Counted from the stretch's first letter, positions 50,498 through 63,891 are shown. The stretch is 64,000 bases of DNA from Neurospora tetraspora (GCF_033439725.1 NW_026944390.1:1488001-1552000); one strand, 5' to 3'. Numbers and translations: made by a program. Notes: generated by a model from the letters alone, not told the origin.

Positions 50498-53400
50498 GGT
50501 TATAAACCCTCTAATGATACTAAATTGTATCACTTTCACTACCCTTACGCGTATCTAAAAAATTAATTAAGTTACCATCGTAGTATATAATCGTTGCGTA
50601 TACACCGTATTATAATAACCCCGCCGATAAAAATTAGCTCTATTAACGTATTACGAACCCTACCCGCCGATAAAATTAATTCTATCGACCTTAGCTTACA
50701 ACTGAATAAAAATTCTTAATAATTCAATAATTCTCTTACTTCTATAAATTATAACCTCGATATTAATCCTTAAGATTGCAATTCCAAAGATTTCGGTCCC
50801 TAAAATTATAACCCCGCCCGTTAACTTAATAAATCTTCCCGTGAACTTCGGCTATATCGACTAGTAGAATAATACTATAGAATATAATATAACTTTAAAT
50901 TTAATTCCCCTTAAGGGTAAATTTATTTTTAATATTTAAATTCGTACTTTACGAATTCAATTGGCTTCCTTCGGCTTAAAACCTTATATTACAATTTCAA
51001 TCCCCGTTCTTAAAATAAAGAATATAATTAAATGGGAGGATATAAAGGCTTTAACTAAATAATATATAGACTATGCCAAAATTAAAAACGTTATTTATTC
51101 AATTATTAATAACAAAACTATTTAATCCGTTTTCGTAATTAATAGTTAAGACGAGGATAACGATAATCCTAAATATTTATATAATCTTATCCGCGATAAT
51201 ATTTCTAATGTAACTAATGAAACTAAAAATAACGTTCTCAATAAATATTAAACCTTCAAACATTCTTGTTTTAGATCCCTCGAATCCTTTCTTATACGCT
51301 ACTAAACCCTTCGTAAATATATTAAGGATATCAGTTACCAAATTAATAATTTCGTCGAATTAATAAACTTATTTAATATTTTTAAATATTCTTACCCTAT
51401 TAATATTAAGTTCTAGGCCGCCAATTTAAATAAAGGCCTTCTTACTACCAAGACTTTCCTAAACTAATTATCGACTTTAACCAATACTAAGAAGTTTCTC
51501 AATAATATAATCTTTACTAAAGTCGAGACCAAAATTATAAAGATTAAGGGTATTAATAACGATGAAAACCCTACTACCTACAAAATATATAATAAGAAGA
51601 TTATTAAGGGCCAAAAATACTTCCTATATAATTATTATCGCGCCCTGGAGTATCCTAATTACTAGTAATATAATTTTAAGAAAGCTCCAGATAAATAAAA
51701 GAACAAAAATAAAGCGATAAAAGAAAAGAAGAAAATTAGTACAACGGCAGCAGTTTCGAGCAATAGCTCCAATATCCACAACCCAGCGACCTCTGCTATC
51801 AATTCTAATTTACTATTCAACTTAAATAGTCTATCCTTTAATGATAACTTCTTAGAGGATTTTGATTAGAATTCTTAACAAATTTAGAACCGCTTACTTC
51901 TAAATATATATAGAATAGTAATAACGTTCAATTTAATTTCGTTAAAGTCTAATAAACTCTCGAAGCAACTTCGTATTTAATATAAAAAGATATAATAATA
52001 TTTAATTGCGGTTACGTGTTAAATATTTTTAACAACATTAAATAATTTACTAAATTATACCCCTTATTAAAGTTGGTAAATTATTAAATAAGTAACGGCT
52101 AATTATTAAAATTTTATTACATTAGAATAATTAAATTACGGCTACTAATAATATTAAGGGATTATATTCTTATTAAAATTAAGGATATAATTTACTCTCC
52201 ATTAATATTAACTAACCTTATAATAATAATTCATTTAGCTGATAATAATATAATTTAAGATATAGTAATAAATAAAATCTTATTCAACAAAGGACCGTAT
52301 TAGTGATAATAAATATAATACTATTAAGTAAATAACCTACAAGTTCGACTAGTTTCGCTACTAAAGGAGATCGATTAAAAATACCGAAATTAAATACCCA
52401 ATTTAACTTTAATAGTAACAATGAATTACAATACAATATACCGACGTTTAATATATATAAGAAAGGATTAAATCTTGAAAGCCTATAAAAACGCCGGTGT
52501 AAAACTAACTAACAATACTAAAGCTGAATATAATATTTATTTACGTAGTAAATTAACCAATATTATTTATAAAATATTTAACCCGGTAGCGATAAAACCT
52601 TTAGAATCTATAAGAATCGATATATAATGTTATAATATTACTAGCTATATAGGTTATAAATATATAATTTACTTTATCTATATAATAAATAATTTCTACT
52701 AAATTAAAATAATTAAAGAAAAGAGGGATAATTTAATAGCTATTAAAAAGTAGAAGAAGTAGGTAGAGCTTCAAATTAAACTAAAAGTAAAAGTCTTAAA
52801 TTTTAATAAAAATATAAAATTTAATTTTAATTCTAAAACTTTTTAAAACAATTCTATCGTAACCTAAGGAAGGCAAAAAGGTATTGAAATATTAAAAACC
52901 CTAATATACATTCTATAAATAAATAGTATACCGGAAAGAATTAAAAGAGTAATAATAGAGAAAACGAAGGCAATTATTCTTAAATACAATATCCCCATCG
53001 AATTATAACCGTTAATTATTAATTCTATTATTAAGGTAATGAATTTACTGCCTACGAAATCGAATAAGGACTATATTAATCCATACAAAGTTCTAAGCAG
53101 AGTAGTAAGCATTCTAAACCCCAAACCCAATATTAAGCACCTTCGCACGTACTATTATATAGCCTACTATTACATTAAGAAAGAAAAAAGGGTACAAGGA
53201 AACAAATTTACAAAGCGCTCAAAGTGAAGCCATTTAATAAAATACAGCAATTTTAATAAAAGGATTTTCCTCATCTAAGATCCAGAATTCAAATAACTAA
53301 TTAAAGCGAATATAATACAATTCTTTAAAACCTCTCCTAAAGAAAGCCCTGAAGAAAAGAAACTTAACTATACTATTATATTCTCAAATCAATCTATCGA

Positions 53401-56161
53401 ACAGGTAAAAGAAGTACTCGAAAGCAAAAAGCAAGTCTAGATAACTATAATAAGGAATTAACTAATAAAATCATTATTTCAATAAGAAGAATAAGAATAA
53501 AAAGAGTAAGAAAAAGATTTTACGCCTAAAACTATTTTAGGTATTACCCAAAAGGCACCGCCAAAAACGACCACCCTACCCACGCCGTCGCTAAATATTA
53601 CACCAGCCTTCGTTCTTAACATTCCGATAACACCATCCATAAACCTGACGAATCCATCTCTAAGACTGATAACTACTCCTATAAGCCTGATCAATCCACT
53701 TATAGGACTAACGAACCCAATTATAAGACCGGAGGACAAATTAATAGAAGAAAATTCAATATTAAAAAGCAAAGAAGGAAATACACCAATACTAATAAAG
53801 GATACAATACAGTAACTATAGTAATCAATACTATAGAGCATTATATAATCGGTAGAGCAAAACGAAGAAGAAGGCAGCTTATCGTTTTAATCCTTTAATA
53901 ATAATAAAGATATACTAGAATTATTAAATAATATTAAAAGGGACGAAATAGAATATAAAGAGGAAGATTTACTATTTAATAAATTGTTTATAAATTTATT
54001 CTTTATTAACCTTTACAACCTTAATAAAGAAATATCTATTCCCTCTCCTTATAACTAATTATATCAATAATTAATACCCAATCCTCTAACTAGGAAATTA
54101 ATAATAAAAAATACAGAGGACAACAAAATATTCCCAAATTAAATTTAAATATCTTCGGGGGCGGAAGCTCCAATAACGAAATAATACCAAATATCCCCGG
54201 AATTAAAAATCCCAACAATAATACCGGAAGTTCTAATATCGGAACCAGAAGTTCAAAATAACGGAAATAACAACCTCTAGTAAAGCCCGAAAACGAATAG
54301 CACTAATATTAGCCAATATAACTAATAAAATAAAAGTAATCGATAGTAACCGTACGGTTTAAAAAAATAAATATAGTAATCCAATAATTCCTTCTTTCTA
54401 CTATAGTTTATAAAAGAAGGGAATTATTTAATAAAATATCAAATTACTATATTTAACGGCGGTTAAAATAACATACGACTTCGATGCTTACTAGAATATT
54501 CCCAAAAACTATAACCAAATAAGAAAACGAGGAAACTTCGAAATTTACTAAAAACTAACTATAAAAAAGCAGGTTAGGGTGCTAAAGAATAGGGGAGTTT
54601 ACACCTTAATTCTAATAACCCCAAATATAATAGTTTTACCAAGAAAATGAGTTTATAATAAAAAAGATAACTTAAAATAAAAAATAAAAAATCCCAAAAT
54701 TAGATAAATAATATATAGTAACTTCGAATAGGGCTCTTAGGATTTAGAGGAAATTTACGCTATAATTACCAACGCCACTAATATAAAAATATTTTTAACT
54801 ATGATAATAATTCTAAATTTAGAATATTAACAATTTAACTTTAATACAGCGTTTCTAAATACTTTAATACCCGAAGGTAAAAAGTATTATATTAAATAGC
54901 CAATAAGTCTCGAAAAGGGACTAAAAGATAAGAAGACTAAATTAATTTACTTATTTCGACGAGCGCTGTATAGATTTAAGAAGAGTCCTCTCTACTAATT
55001 CTAAATACTTTTTCCCATCTTAATAAGGTTGGGTTTCAAACCGGTCAGCAACAGCACATACTTCTTCAATAATACGAAGCTAAGAGCATTATTAATACTC
55101 TATATTAATAATTTTCTAATTATAATACCCTTATAATTTATTATTTTTAATATTAAGGATTAGCTACTTGTACATTTTCAGCTCAAATATTTAAGGGAAG
55201 TAAAGACCTTTTTAAGCTTCGATATTATAAGGAATAAGGAAGAAAGGATAATTTTTATATTTTAAACTAAATATACGAAAGTCCTAATTAAGAAATTTAG
55301 CTACAATAACTTATATAGAATCAATACACTATAGCCTTAGGACATTAAGGTTAGAAACTACAAAATGGGAAATAAATTACTAAAACAATAGAAAAAATAT
55401 ATCAAAAAACAGAGAGCCTTAATTACCTTTCAATAGGTATACAACCGGATATTACCTTTATAATCAACAAACTTTGCGAAGCAAACGCAATACCTACAAT
55501 AAACTTAATAATAATTATAAAATACTTTTTCCGTTATTTAACGAAGACTATTAATACGGGTATAATCCTAAGAGGGAGGATCTTACTAAATGATATAGAT
55601 TTAAAGGCATTTAAAAATGCTTCGTTTACTAACGATCTAGCAATTCGATACAATATTAGCGGTTATACAATTTTTCTAATTAGAAGACTAGTATTTTAAA
55701 AATTGAAAAAATAGGTTTTCGTAATAACGAATATAATAGAGGCGGAGTTTACCAACCTCGTCCCGACTACAAAACTTTTGCAATAGATTGTATATATACT
55801 AGAAGAGCTAGGTCATATACAACCTCCTTTGAAAGTATTGTATATAAATAGTAAGAATAGTCGAAATAAGATCTTAAATTAGAAAATACTAGGAAAGAAA
55901 AAGTATATAAATATAAGGTTCAAATAGATTATTAACAACGTCGAAGTAACGGAATTTGATATCATTCATATCAAAGGAGAGGATATAATTACAAATAAAT
56001 TAACGAAACTATTGAAGGCGGATAAATATAGGAGATTTATTTCAATATTGGGACTGGAGTCTAAGAAGGTACTATGGGGGGATTAAATTCTATTAATACT
56101 ATAATATTATTATTTATTTACTTATAATAGTCCCTAAGACTTGTTTCGGGCTACGGGGGCG

Positions 56162-56325
56162 TATTATCGGGCGGGGTCTGTCCTACCACCCTTATCTTAT
56201 CGTATAGGTCCAGCCCTTACACCCTTCTCCTATATTTTAGCCCTCTATATTTCTTTTCCCTCTTAGCTCTAGCTTTTTCTCCATAGCACACACATCTACA
56301 CATCGTTTTGCCCTCTAGTCCAAGA
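56162..56325 (+). repeat. 3' LTR of the copia fossil (164 bp)
   Basis: Same length as the 5' LTR. Here the outer (right) end keeps normal composition and the inner start carries more transitions. A purine-rich stretch with a G run just before 56162 is a likely polypurine tract remnant. Confidence 0.88.
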
Positions 56326-56330
56326 AAAAC

Positions 56331-57808
56331 AGCAGCTGGTCCCCGAAAACCCTCGGTCAGCGCAGGAACAGACGGAGCCCAGCCGTGAACTAACAAAAAC
56401 ACCTCTGCCGGTACTCCATTGTGGAAGGTGGACATCACGATGCCGTCCCAGCCTCACGCCAGTGACACCTGCGCTTTGTGGGTGACCGTGACCCGAGACA
56501 CCCAAAAAGTGAAGCCATTCATTCATCTTCACGGGTTGGAAGCAAGGGATGGGTGCAGCGCGCTAGCAGAAGTTCGTGACGCTCTAGCCTCTGGCACCAT
56601 GCCAGTTGTGGGACCCGGGGACAGGCGCCGGCCAAAACAGCCATCTGGTACCATTTGTTCCTTTGGGCCGCCCACCGCTTATCATTAGCGCACGTTAGCT
56701 TCACCATAGACTGTCAGTGTCGGGTGCTTGGTGAGGTTTTTCTCTGCTGTCAGAAGGAGGCCTGGTCGCAGCAATCGAGCCAAGTGGACCGCAACGACGA
56801 GTCTTCATCGCAGCCTCCCGAGTTCACCATAATTAACCCAATCTCCTGGACATCATGATGCCCAAGACCGCCAGGACCGCCAGGACCGCCAATCCGGGCA
56901 CAACGGCATCAGTCAAAATATCGGGCATTTGAATCAATCATGAGTGTGTGATCTTTTGGGGTGTCGCGACCAGTGTCATATTGTAACCCCAAGATCCTGT
57001 TGTGGGTACAGCTGGAGACTGGAGAGCTGTCCCGGCGCAATGGCCCGGGAATCTCAACGTTGAAGAAAACCCGCCGAGGCTCAGACGCCTTCAGTTCGCA
57101 AGTCAAGGTTCCCTTGCGTTGGCTACGAGTGGGTCTTTCTTTTCAGGGGAACGGGTAGAAGCGTTTTGGAAAACATCAACAAAAGGAAAGGCTGGTGTTG
57201 ACAAAAGCATCTCCGTATGGCGTCAGTTGGAGGCGAGGTATAAAAAGATGACCACGGCTCATCCCGTCGCCGTTTGTGCCCTCTTTGTTCATCCCGCAGT
57301 CAGCAGTCAGCACACAATCAACAGCGCAGACTGAGACTCCGTCACTCCGAGCGGCCCATTGGAACGTGACCCCGCCGGTGGTTGTTGACCGATTCCGTCT
57401 CCCCGGGACAACACCGTTTCAGACCCCAGGAGCTCGGTTGGGTTCTGACCGTTCTGGCGAACCGGGAACAGCCCGGGCGTCAAACATGCTCAGAGGCCGT
57501 TCCATTCGACGAGTCCTTTGCGGGGCTATGGTTCAAATGGGAAAATCACCCGGAACTCCCAGAATTTCAAGAATGGGCCCCTGGCAAGCCACCCTGGCGA
57601 CTCCTCCCCTCCCTCTGTCCAAACAAGCATCTCCATTGGCGCCATGCTTCCAGGAACGTTGCCGTTCGCTTCCGCCTCTCCACTCCTCAGAGCATTACCT
57701 CCGCATCTCCGTAGCGTTGGACGCTACAGTACAGTACCAAAAAACACCACGCTATCGCTCGACCAGTCCGTAATCCGCTCGTAATTCACCGGAATTCCAA
57801 AACGGCCT
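56331..57808. other. Normal-composition island between two transposon fossils
   Basis: About 1.5 kb of balanced base composition sits between the copia and MULE fossils. Open frames on the plus strand (57002-57334, 57276-57773, 57382-57714) overlap in different frames and show no family resemblance; I do not call a gene. It may be the remaining upstream or intergenic DNA into which both elements inserted. Confidence 0.45.
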
Positions 57809-57818
57809 GATTCTTCCT
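57809..57818. repeat. Left target-site duplication of the MULE element
   Basis: GATTCTTCCT, repeated in the same orientation at 62067-62076 directly outside the right terminus. A length of 9-10 bp is typical of Mutator-like elements. Confidence 0.7.
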
Positions 57819-57824
57819 CGGAAA

Positions 57825-57902
57825 CCATGGACAAATAGACCCATTTCCGTGCGCATATAGTCCCCCCCACATTTATCGCTAAGTAAGCCGCCCAGCCGCC
57901 CA
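57825..57902 (+). repeat. Left terminal inverted repeat of the MULE (78 bp)
   Basis: It begins CCATGGACAAATAGACCC and is the reverse complement of 61984-62061 with few differences, which are transitions. A weakly similar extension (CGGAAA against GAAAT) reaches the target duplication. The GCCGCCCA motif is repeated at its inner end. Confidence 0.9.
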
Positions 57903-60900
57903 GCCGCGCCAACACACCGTGCACATCGCTGCCCAACCGCCGCCACCGTCGCGCAATCTATTAGTAATCGTTAGTCTTATACGCAATTAAATAAAGCTAT
58001 TGCGAGGTCTTACCTTAGTATTAAACGATTATTTACAGCGATTATCTATCGTCTTTATTATTGTTTTATTGAGTATCCTCGACCTCGTAGTATTCGCGTT
58101 TATTAATATACCTCGCCGCCCGCCCGCCGTACGTCGCATATTCGCCCAAGTAAATTAAATTTCTAACCTAGCCGACCAAAATAACTAGCGTTAACGGGAT
58201 TTGAATAAAATCGCTAGTAAAATACCTTTAAGTCCGGTTCGAATAATTACTCTTAAACGGAATATAATTCCTTTCGCTGAATTTCAATCGCTATTAATCC
58301 GCCGCCCCCGCGAACGAGCAAGAACGCAATTACTACAATCTCCTAACGAATGCGCTATTAAACAGCAATCTCCAATACCAACGAAGTCTCCAAAGCCAAT
58401 ACCAGCCCGGCCTTTATTTACTTTCTCTAATTATAATAATAAAGTTACTACTTTCAATTTCCTACAAAACTATACTGTACAACAAGGATTTACAATTATA
58501 TCGAAGGGCAATACAAAAAGTAAGAAGAGAGGAGAGGAAGGAATTATTATACGGGTCGATTATTACTATATATACGGCAGTATTTATAAGGCTTCTAGAA
58601 AGGGCGTTCGAAATATATCCTTAAAGCGCTTTGACTACTTATATTAAGCAAAAATTGTATTGAAAAAAAAGTAAGGCAACTAATAATTCATTAAAGAAAT
58701 TAATAATGCTTGTAATTACAAATTAAACGTTACTAATTTCGTTAGTAATATTATTTACTAGTAATAGATTCGATATAATTATAAGGAAATTATAATATAG
58801 TTATTGAAAAGTTATTTAGTATTATTAGAATAAACGCCTATTAAATTGCTTACTACTTAAATGGCACCTTCGAAGATAAAAACGTCGCCCCTCCTATTAA
58901 TATTGCTAATAACCAATTAATTATAAAATTACGTAGTCTTCGAATCCCTATTATAGCCTAGGAAGTTTAGAATATTTAATAGGGTATTCTATAAGTAAAA
59001 TATAATCTTTATACTTTGACGAAAATATTTATCGATTTACTAAAATAATATAAAGCTATACACAATATCAAATATTATATATACTAGGATCCAACTTTCC
59101 CTAACTAATAAAGGGTAGTATAAACCTTCTAGACCTTCGAATAATATATCGAAATATAGAAAAAGAGCCCGCACGTATTATTAATAAATAATATATATAA
59201 AGTAAATTATCTATTATTACCCTCATAAATTCAACTACTCAATTTTAAAGTCTTAATTAACCCATTTTTTTTACCTTACAAATTAACCGCTTCAACATTC
59301 CCCTACTCAACATCACATGTATTAATACCCTAAGCTATAACTTCAACGTCGCTTTTAACCTCGCCAACAGTAAGAGAGAAGAAGATTTTATTTAACAATT
59401 CGCCTACTTAAAGAAGCTTCAAAACGATTATAAAATCTTAGACCCCACCGTCCTCATCAACAATTTCAACAGAAGGTTCAAAAAAGCCGCCATTACCACC
59501 TACCTAGAGGTACCGCACCAACTATATATATAGCACGTTATAAAAAACGTAAACTATTATATTAAAAAGAAGTAGGTTCAACTAGAGGGTACTAAGCTAG
59601 TCCCCAATACTAACCTACTAAATTCTCCACTAACGGCCTAGGACTTAGATAATAACGGCCCTAATCCGCTATTATATAGAGGCTCCGCGGCCGCGCCCGA
59701 AGACGAAGCTAACCCAGACAAATATACCGACAATGACCTAGAGGAGAAAGACCTAAATAAGGCTAAAGATGATGCCGCCGCTAATTGTCTTACTTAATAA
59801 GAAGGTCGAGATAATATACAAAAAGCTTATAACGCAATCAACCAACCGGACCGCAATATACTTATTTTCAATCCTAGCTGTCAATTCTACCCTAACTTAC
59901 ATAAAGGGTTCCAAACTACCTAGAAGAAAATTATATATACTAATAACAAAGGTTGCTTTAAAAGGGTATAATAATTACTAATCTATAAATTCAAACGCCA
60001 AATTTATATATATTTAATATCCACCCCCCTTCCTCTTTATAATAAATCATATACTTTTTTCTATTCTTTTTTTTTTTTACTGCTAACAATCTATTATCAC
60101 AACACTACTTACTTACCTCTATAAATACTACTTCCTATAGATTAACAAATTTAAGAATCACGCTATTTCAAACCTTAAGAATTATAATATCAAAGTAACC
60201 AATCAAATAGAATTAACGTACAAGGTAATTAAATACTTCCTTAAGAACTGTCTCTGCTTATTAAATTAATTCTATAAATATATATAATCTACCTACCAAT
60301 TATAAAAGGATCGCTTTTATACCTAATTAGTAGAGGTACGGCAATCCTTTTTATATAAATATAAAAGGGTAGGGATATTTAATAAGTTCGTATTTAAAAT
60401 TACCTCCTACTCCTTTAAGTTAATATAGTATTAATACTACTATATTTATAATAATTAACTTAAGGATCCGGGTCAAGCTCTATATACTAATTGCAAGAAA
60501 GCATTTACGGTTTAGTATAGCCTTCCTTATAAATACATTATTTTGGAATTATTATAAAGGAATCCCCTAGAAGCCCTAATTATTAAGAATATAGATAAGC
60601 ACTGGTAGTTGATACTAGATAGGAGCAATAGGTTAAACGAAATTTAACGATATAATTTTAATTAACTTCCATCTTACCCCTTCCTTTTTTTATATATATT
60701 AACTAACTTTTTATATTAATAAGTATTCAAAATCCAACTACCTTACTTAATTGCTGAAGGAAAACGGCCTTCTCCGACCCTAATATAGAGGATTATATAC
60801 ATAGTATATTAACGCGTAAGAATATAAACCCAGAACTTAATGAGCCGTTCAATATCGAGGGTCCTCCTATTATCTAGCCCGCCGCGCCCATCGACCGCGA

Positions 60901-61983
60901 TCGATATAATAACGCCCGCATACCATTATACAATAAGGAGCCCCGCCAGCCAACATAGCAAAATACCTAGAGAGGAGGGAGGAAAGGAAATATATAGAGA
61001 GAGGGTACATAAGGAAGGGGTACATAGAAGGCGTCCCGTACCTATAATAATATTACTTAAGAAGACTTGTAGCGAGCTGTTATAGAAGTAATTAATAATA
61101 CGGCTAATAATACAGCTAAAATTATTATAACATAATTAACTCTAACTCCAATTCCCTCTCTAATACCTCTATCTTTACCTTTTTACCCTCCAACTCCCTT
61201 ATAGAAAATTCTAGCGCCCTCCCTATTTCCCTATCCCCAAATCTAGTAATAACCGTTAAATAATCAACTCCAGCGTTTACTAACTCCCGCCAACTCTCGC
61301 TAGCTTAATTATAGAGTACTAACGTCTACTAAGTAGCCGTCTCCTATCCCTAATTTAAGCAGTTACTAGAATTAATATAAGGATTAAGTACCAAGTATAA
61401 CTAAACTTAGGGGTTATATACATACCCGGTTAGAAGTAAGAGAAGCTCTTATAATTCGCACTACAAATTATCGTACTAGGCCAACCAATTCTATTATTAC
61501 TTGGGCGCCTCCCAAAGACCTAGACCTCGCTTCTCCTCCCTCTAATCAATTGCAATATAATTTACAAAGCTACGTTGTACCAACATCACAGTATAACCAG
61601 ACCCCTATAGCCATAACACCACCTTCAGTGCCTGCACGGGGCGGAGGATGGGCACTGGGGGACCTGAGTAGGAGGGCAAATCTCTAGCCGCCTCTCCAAT
61701 ACTTTAGGCAGCACTTACACGGCGGGCATCAAAATTAGGATAGGCATTAAAATCAGGGTGGGTATATACACTCTGGGTCTAGGTAGCAAGTATAGCAAGT
61801 ATAGCAATAAAGCTAATATAGGAGATAATAATATTATTGGCAACCGTAATACTAATACCCTCTATAATAGATAATTGATTGGATTGATAGCTCTGAATAA
61901 CTTTACGTAAAAGAATAACGACGACAATATAGATTTGTTAATGTACGGGCGTTGATTATGTAGCCTCAGTTGTACGGCTGGAT

Positions 61984-62061
61984 TGGGCGGCTGGGCGGCT
62001 TACTCAGCGATAAATGTGGGGGGGACTATGTGCGCACGGAAATGGGTCTATTTGTCCATGG
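61984..62061 (-). repeat. Right terminal inverted repeat of the MULE (78 bp)
   Basis: Inverted copy of 57825-57902, including the C7/G7 run and the repeated GCCGCCC motif. The direct repeat GATTCTTCCT follows at 62067-62076. Confidence 0.9.
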
Positions 62062-63439
62062 ATTTCGATTCTTCCTTATCCCCTCGGGACTTTTTCACCA
62101 CAAAGGGGCTTTCTACTGAATTTGCATGACGAGGCGGGATGACATGGTCTGGTCCATCCATGCCGCCACAAGGAAACAAAAACAGCTCCCGGCCTTATGA
62201 TGGACGACCGTTGCTCCAATTGCGGGTTGTGGCATTCCGAGTTCCGATTTATCGAACGATTCCAGTTATCGTTAGTAAAAAGGCACAACGTCTTTGTCTC
62301 GCCTTGTCGGTACCTGGTCTCGTCGTTGTCGACATGACATGCTGACGTTTCGTCTACCGCGCGGCACTCGAGCAATGTGGTTAACGACAACGACCACACC
62401 AAGTCGGAACTGCAGACACCCGTACTCGCTTCGGAGCACACAACCTGCAAGACTCGTCGTCGACCGTAGCGTTGGGGTCCCTTCATGTCGAATTAGTTTG
62501 GCTACAGGTAACCGGCCTGCATCAATGTTGCAGCTGTCGTATCATGCTCTCCTTCTCACCAGCCTAATCAAGCAAGCCATATTGCCCAAGAGTGGGTTTT
62601 GTGCAGGGTAGCATATAAACTGGCCGTGGCCGTCCGGACTTCCTGCAGAGCCCGTCGCTCTCGGCCTGGGTAGCCTCAGCGTTGTACCGTAACGATGCGA
62701 GAGGGCTTTTTAACTGAGGGGTTGGTGTGTGAGGGATCGAGGCAGCGAACCACCATCGCCAGCGGCATCATCATTGGCGCTAGGACATTGTGTTCCGAAA
62801 TACCGGATAAACTCCAGGCCATCCTCCTCTTACTAGCAAGTCGTTCCACCGTCTCCCGATTGTTCTACGCGATTCGCCCTCGGCACTGCGTATGTACGTG
62901 TATGTATGCTACCACCCAGTGTCATGGTGAAGGACTGATGATTACTGATTAGTTTAAAGGCACAAAGATATTACAAAGGTGCGATCATCAATTGACTTTG
63001 TGGCATGTCTCTGGCATCATCAAGACAGGCACGACGGACTGCTAAAGTGAACAGGGTCTGTACCTACCCCAGACGGAACTCGGAATCGCTCGTGAGACTC
63101 ACATTTATGGCGATGCTCAAGTGGCGGCCGTCGTGCTCCGCGAGATATATCATCGCCCATATAATCACGATTTCCAGCAAACTGGAAGGCGACGATGAGA
63201 CAACTGCTCAGAGTACAAAGTGATTTGGATGATCGGCTTCGGGGACAAAGCATCGGGTTGGAAGACTATCTGCTATATACTGTGTAACCAGTAAGATGGT
63301 GGCCGATATCTCTGTCTACAGGGGCGGACGACGAACACCTTGATTTGAAGATTTCTCCGCTCCAACCACACAGAAGAAAAGCGTCCGATATTTCTTACTT
63401 CGCTTTTCCAACCGGAGTGCCTAAAGCGACTGTGTGTTT

Positions 63440-63746
63440 GGCTGAAGCGACTGTGTGGAGACAAGCTGTAAGTCGTCCAAGTTAACAGAGAAGGTTAGGG
63501 TTAGTTAGTGTTAAGGTTAGCGTTTAGGGTTAGGTAGGTTTAGTTCCGAGGGTGTAGGGGGCCGGTGAGAGGCCCACGCGTGTGAATGTGAATTTGGCGT
63601 TCAGAAAGACGTGGTTTTGAACTCTCCTTCTCGTCGTCCAAGATGATGACTTCTGGTGGTGTTTTGGCGATGGACTTGATGCCAAGACTTGAGAGAGGCA
63701 TGGAGTTTTTGCAGCGGAAAGTCTGCTCCACACAGTCGCTTCGGCC
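63440..63746. repeat. Inverted-repeat pair enclosing a 265-bp core (MITE-like)
   Basis: The 21-bp arm 63440-63460 (GGCTGAAGCGACTGTGTGGAG) is the reverse complement of 63726-63746 with one mismatch. A further copy of AAGCGACTGTGTG lies just outside the left arm at about 63424-63436. The core contains the telomere-like units and a short minus-strand open frame. It could be a small non-autonomous transposon or a terminal fragment of one; I found no clear target duplication. Confidence 0.55.
63492..63544 (+). repeat. Degenerate interstitial telomere-like repeat
   Basis: About nine units related to TTAGGG, the Neurospora telomere repeat: exact copies mixed with TTAGTG, TTAAGG, TTAGCG and TTTAGGG variants over 53 bp. 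The strand is G-rich toward the right end of the window. Confidence 0.7.
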
Positions 63747-63891
63747 GATTACACAGTCTGTGAGATCACGAACAACAACAACGAAAGCAAGCGTGTATAC
63801 GATTGATTGAGTGTATACTATGGAGGAGCAGAGAAGAGCAGAAGACTAGCGGGAAGTCTGGAGGGCTAAAAGAAGTGGTGCGGTCAGGGCA

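Larger units (their letters stand above)
50334..56325 (+). mobile_element. Decayed Ty1/copia LTR retrotransposon (RIP-mutated fossil)
   Basis: A 6-kb element bounded by two direct repeats of equal length, 50334-50497 and 56162-56325. It is flanked by the same 5 bases, AAAAC, at 50329-50333 and 56326-56330. Right after the 5' LTR is a sequence resembling a primer-binding site of the copia type (initiator-tRNA half molecule). The end of the internal part matches the close of a copia RNase H domain, so gag-integrase-RT-RNase H order on the plus strand is expected. The interior is extremely AT-rich and crowded with stop codons in every frame; it is certainly dead. The LTRs differ at roughly two dozen sites, almost all transitions, as expected from RIP, so their divergence cannot be read as a simple clock. 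Confidence 0.9.
57819..62066 (+). mobile_element. Mutator-like (MULE/Hop-type) DNA transposon, RIP-mutated
   Basis: A 4.25-kb element with long terminal inverted repeats (57825-57902 against 61984-62061, 78 bp, only a few mismatches) and a 10-bp target duplication outside them. The interior is AT-rich and RIP-like. The remaining open stretch 58201-58647 (148 codons) has a Gln/Pro-rich start, then a segment reading FTIISKGNTKSKK followed by a Tyr-rich block. It resembles the N-terminal FAR1/MULE-type region (normally a Cys/Arg/Gly-rich DNA-binding part), with expected Cys codons apparently changed to Tyr by C-to-T mutation. No intact transposase remains; further short frames at 59769-59981 and 60840-61085 are remnants. 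Long TIRs plus a 9-10 bp duplication argue for MULE rather than Tc1/mariner (TA) or hAT (8 bp). Confidence 0.8.

Noticed and set aside
53479-53841. 120-codon minus-strand frame inside the copia fossil
   Set aside because: Lies opposite to the element's direction in AT-rich mutated DNA; composition is simple and no independent gene is supported.
57002-57773. Overlapping plus-strand frames in the island between the transposons
   Set aside because: Three different frames overlap the same bases, none with motifs. I cannot support a gene.
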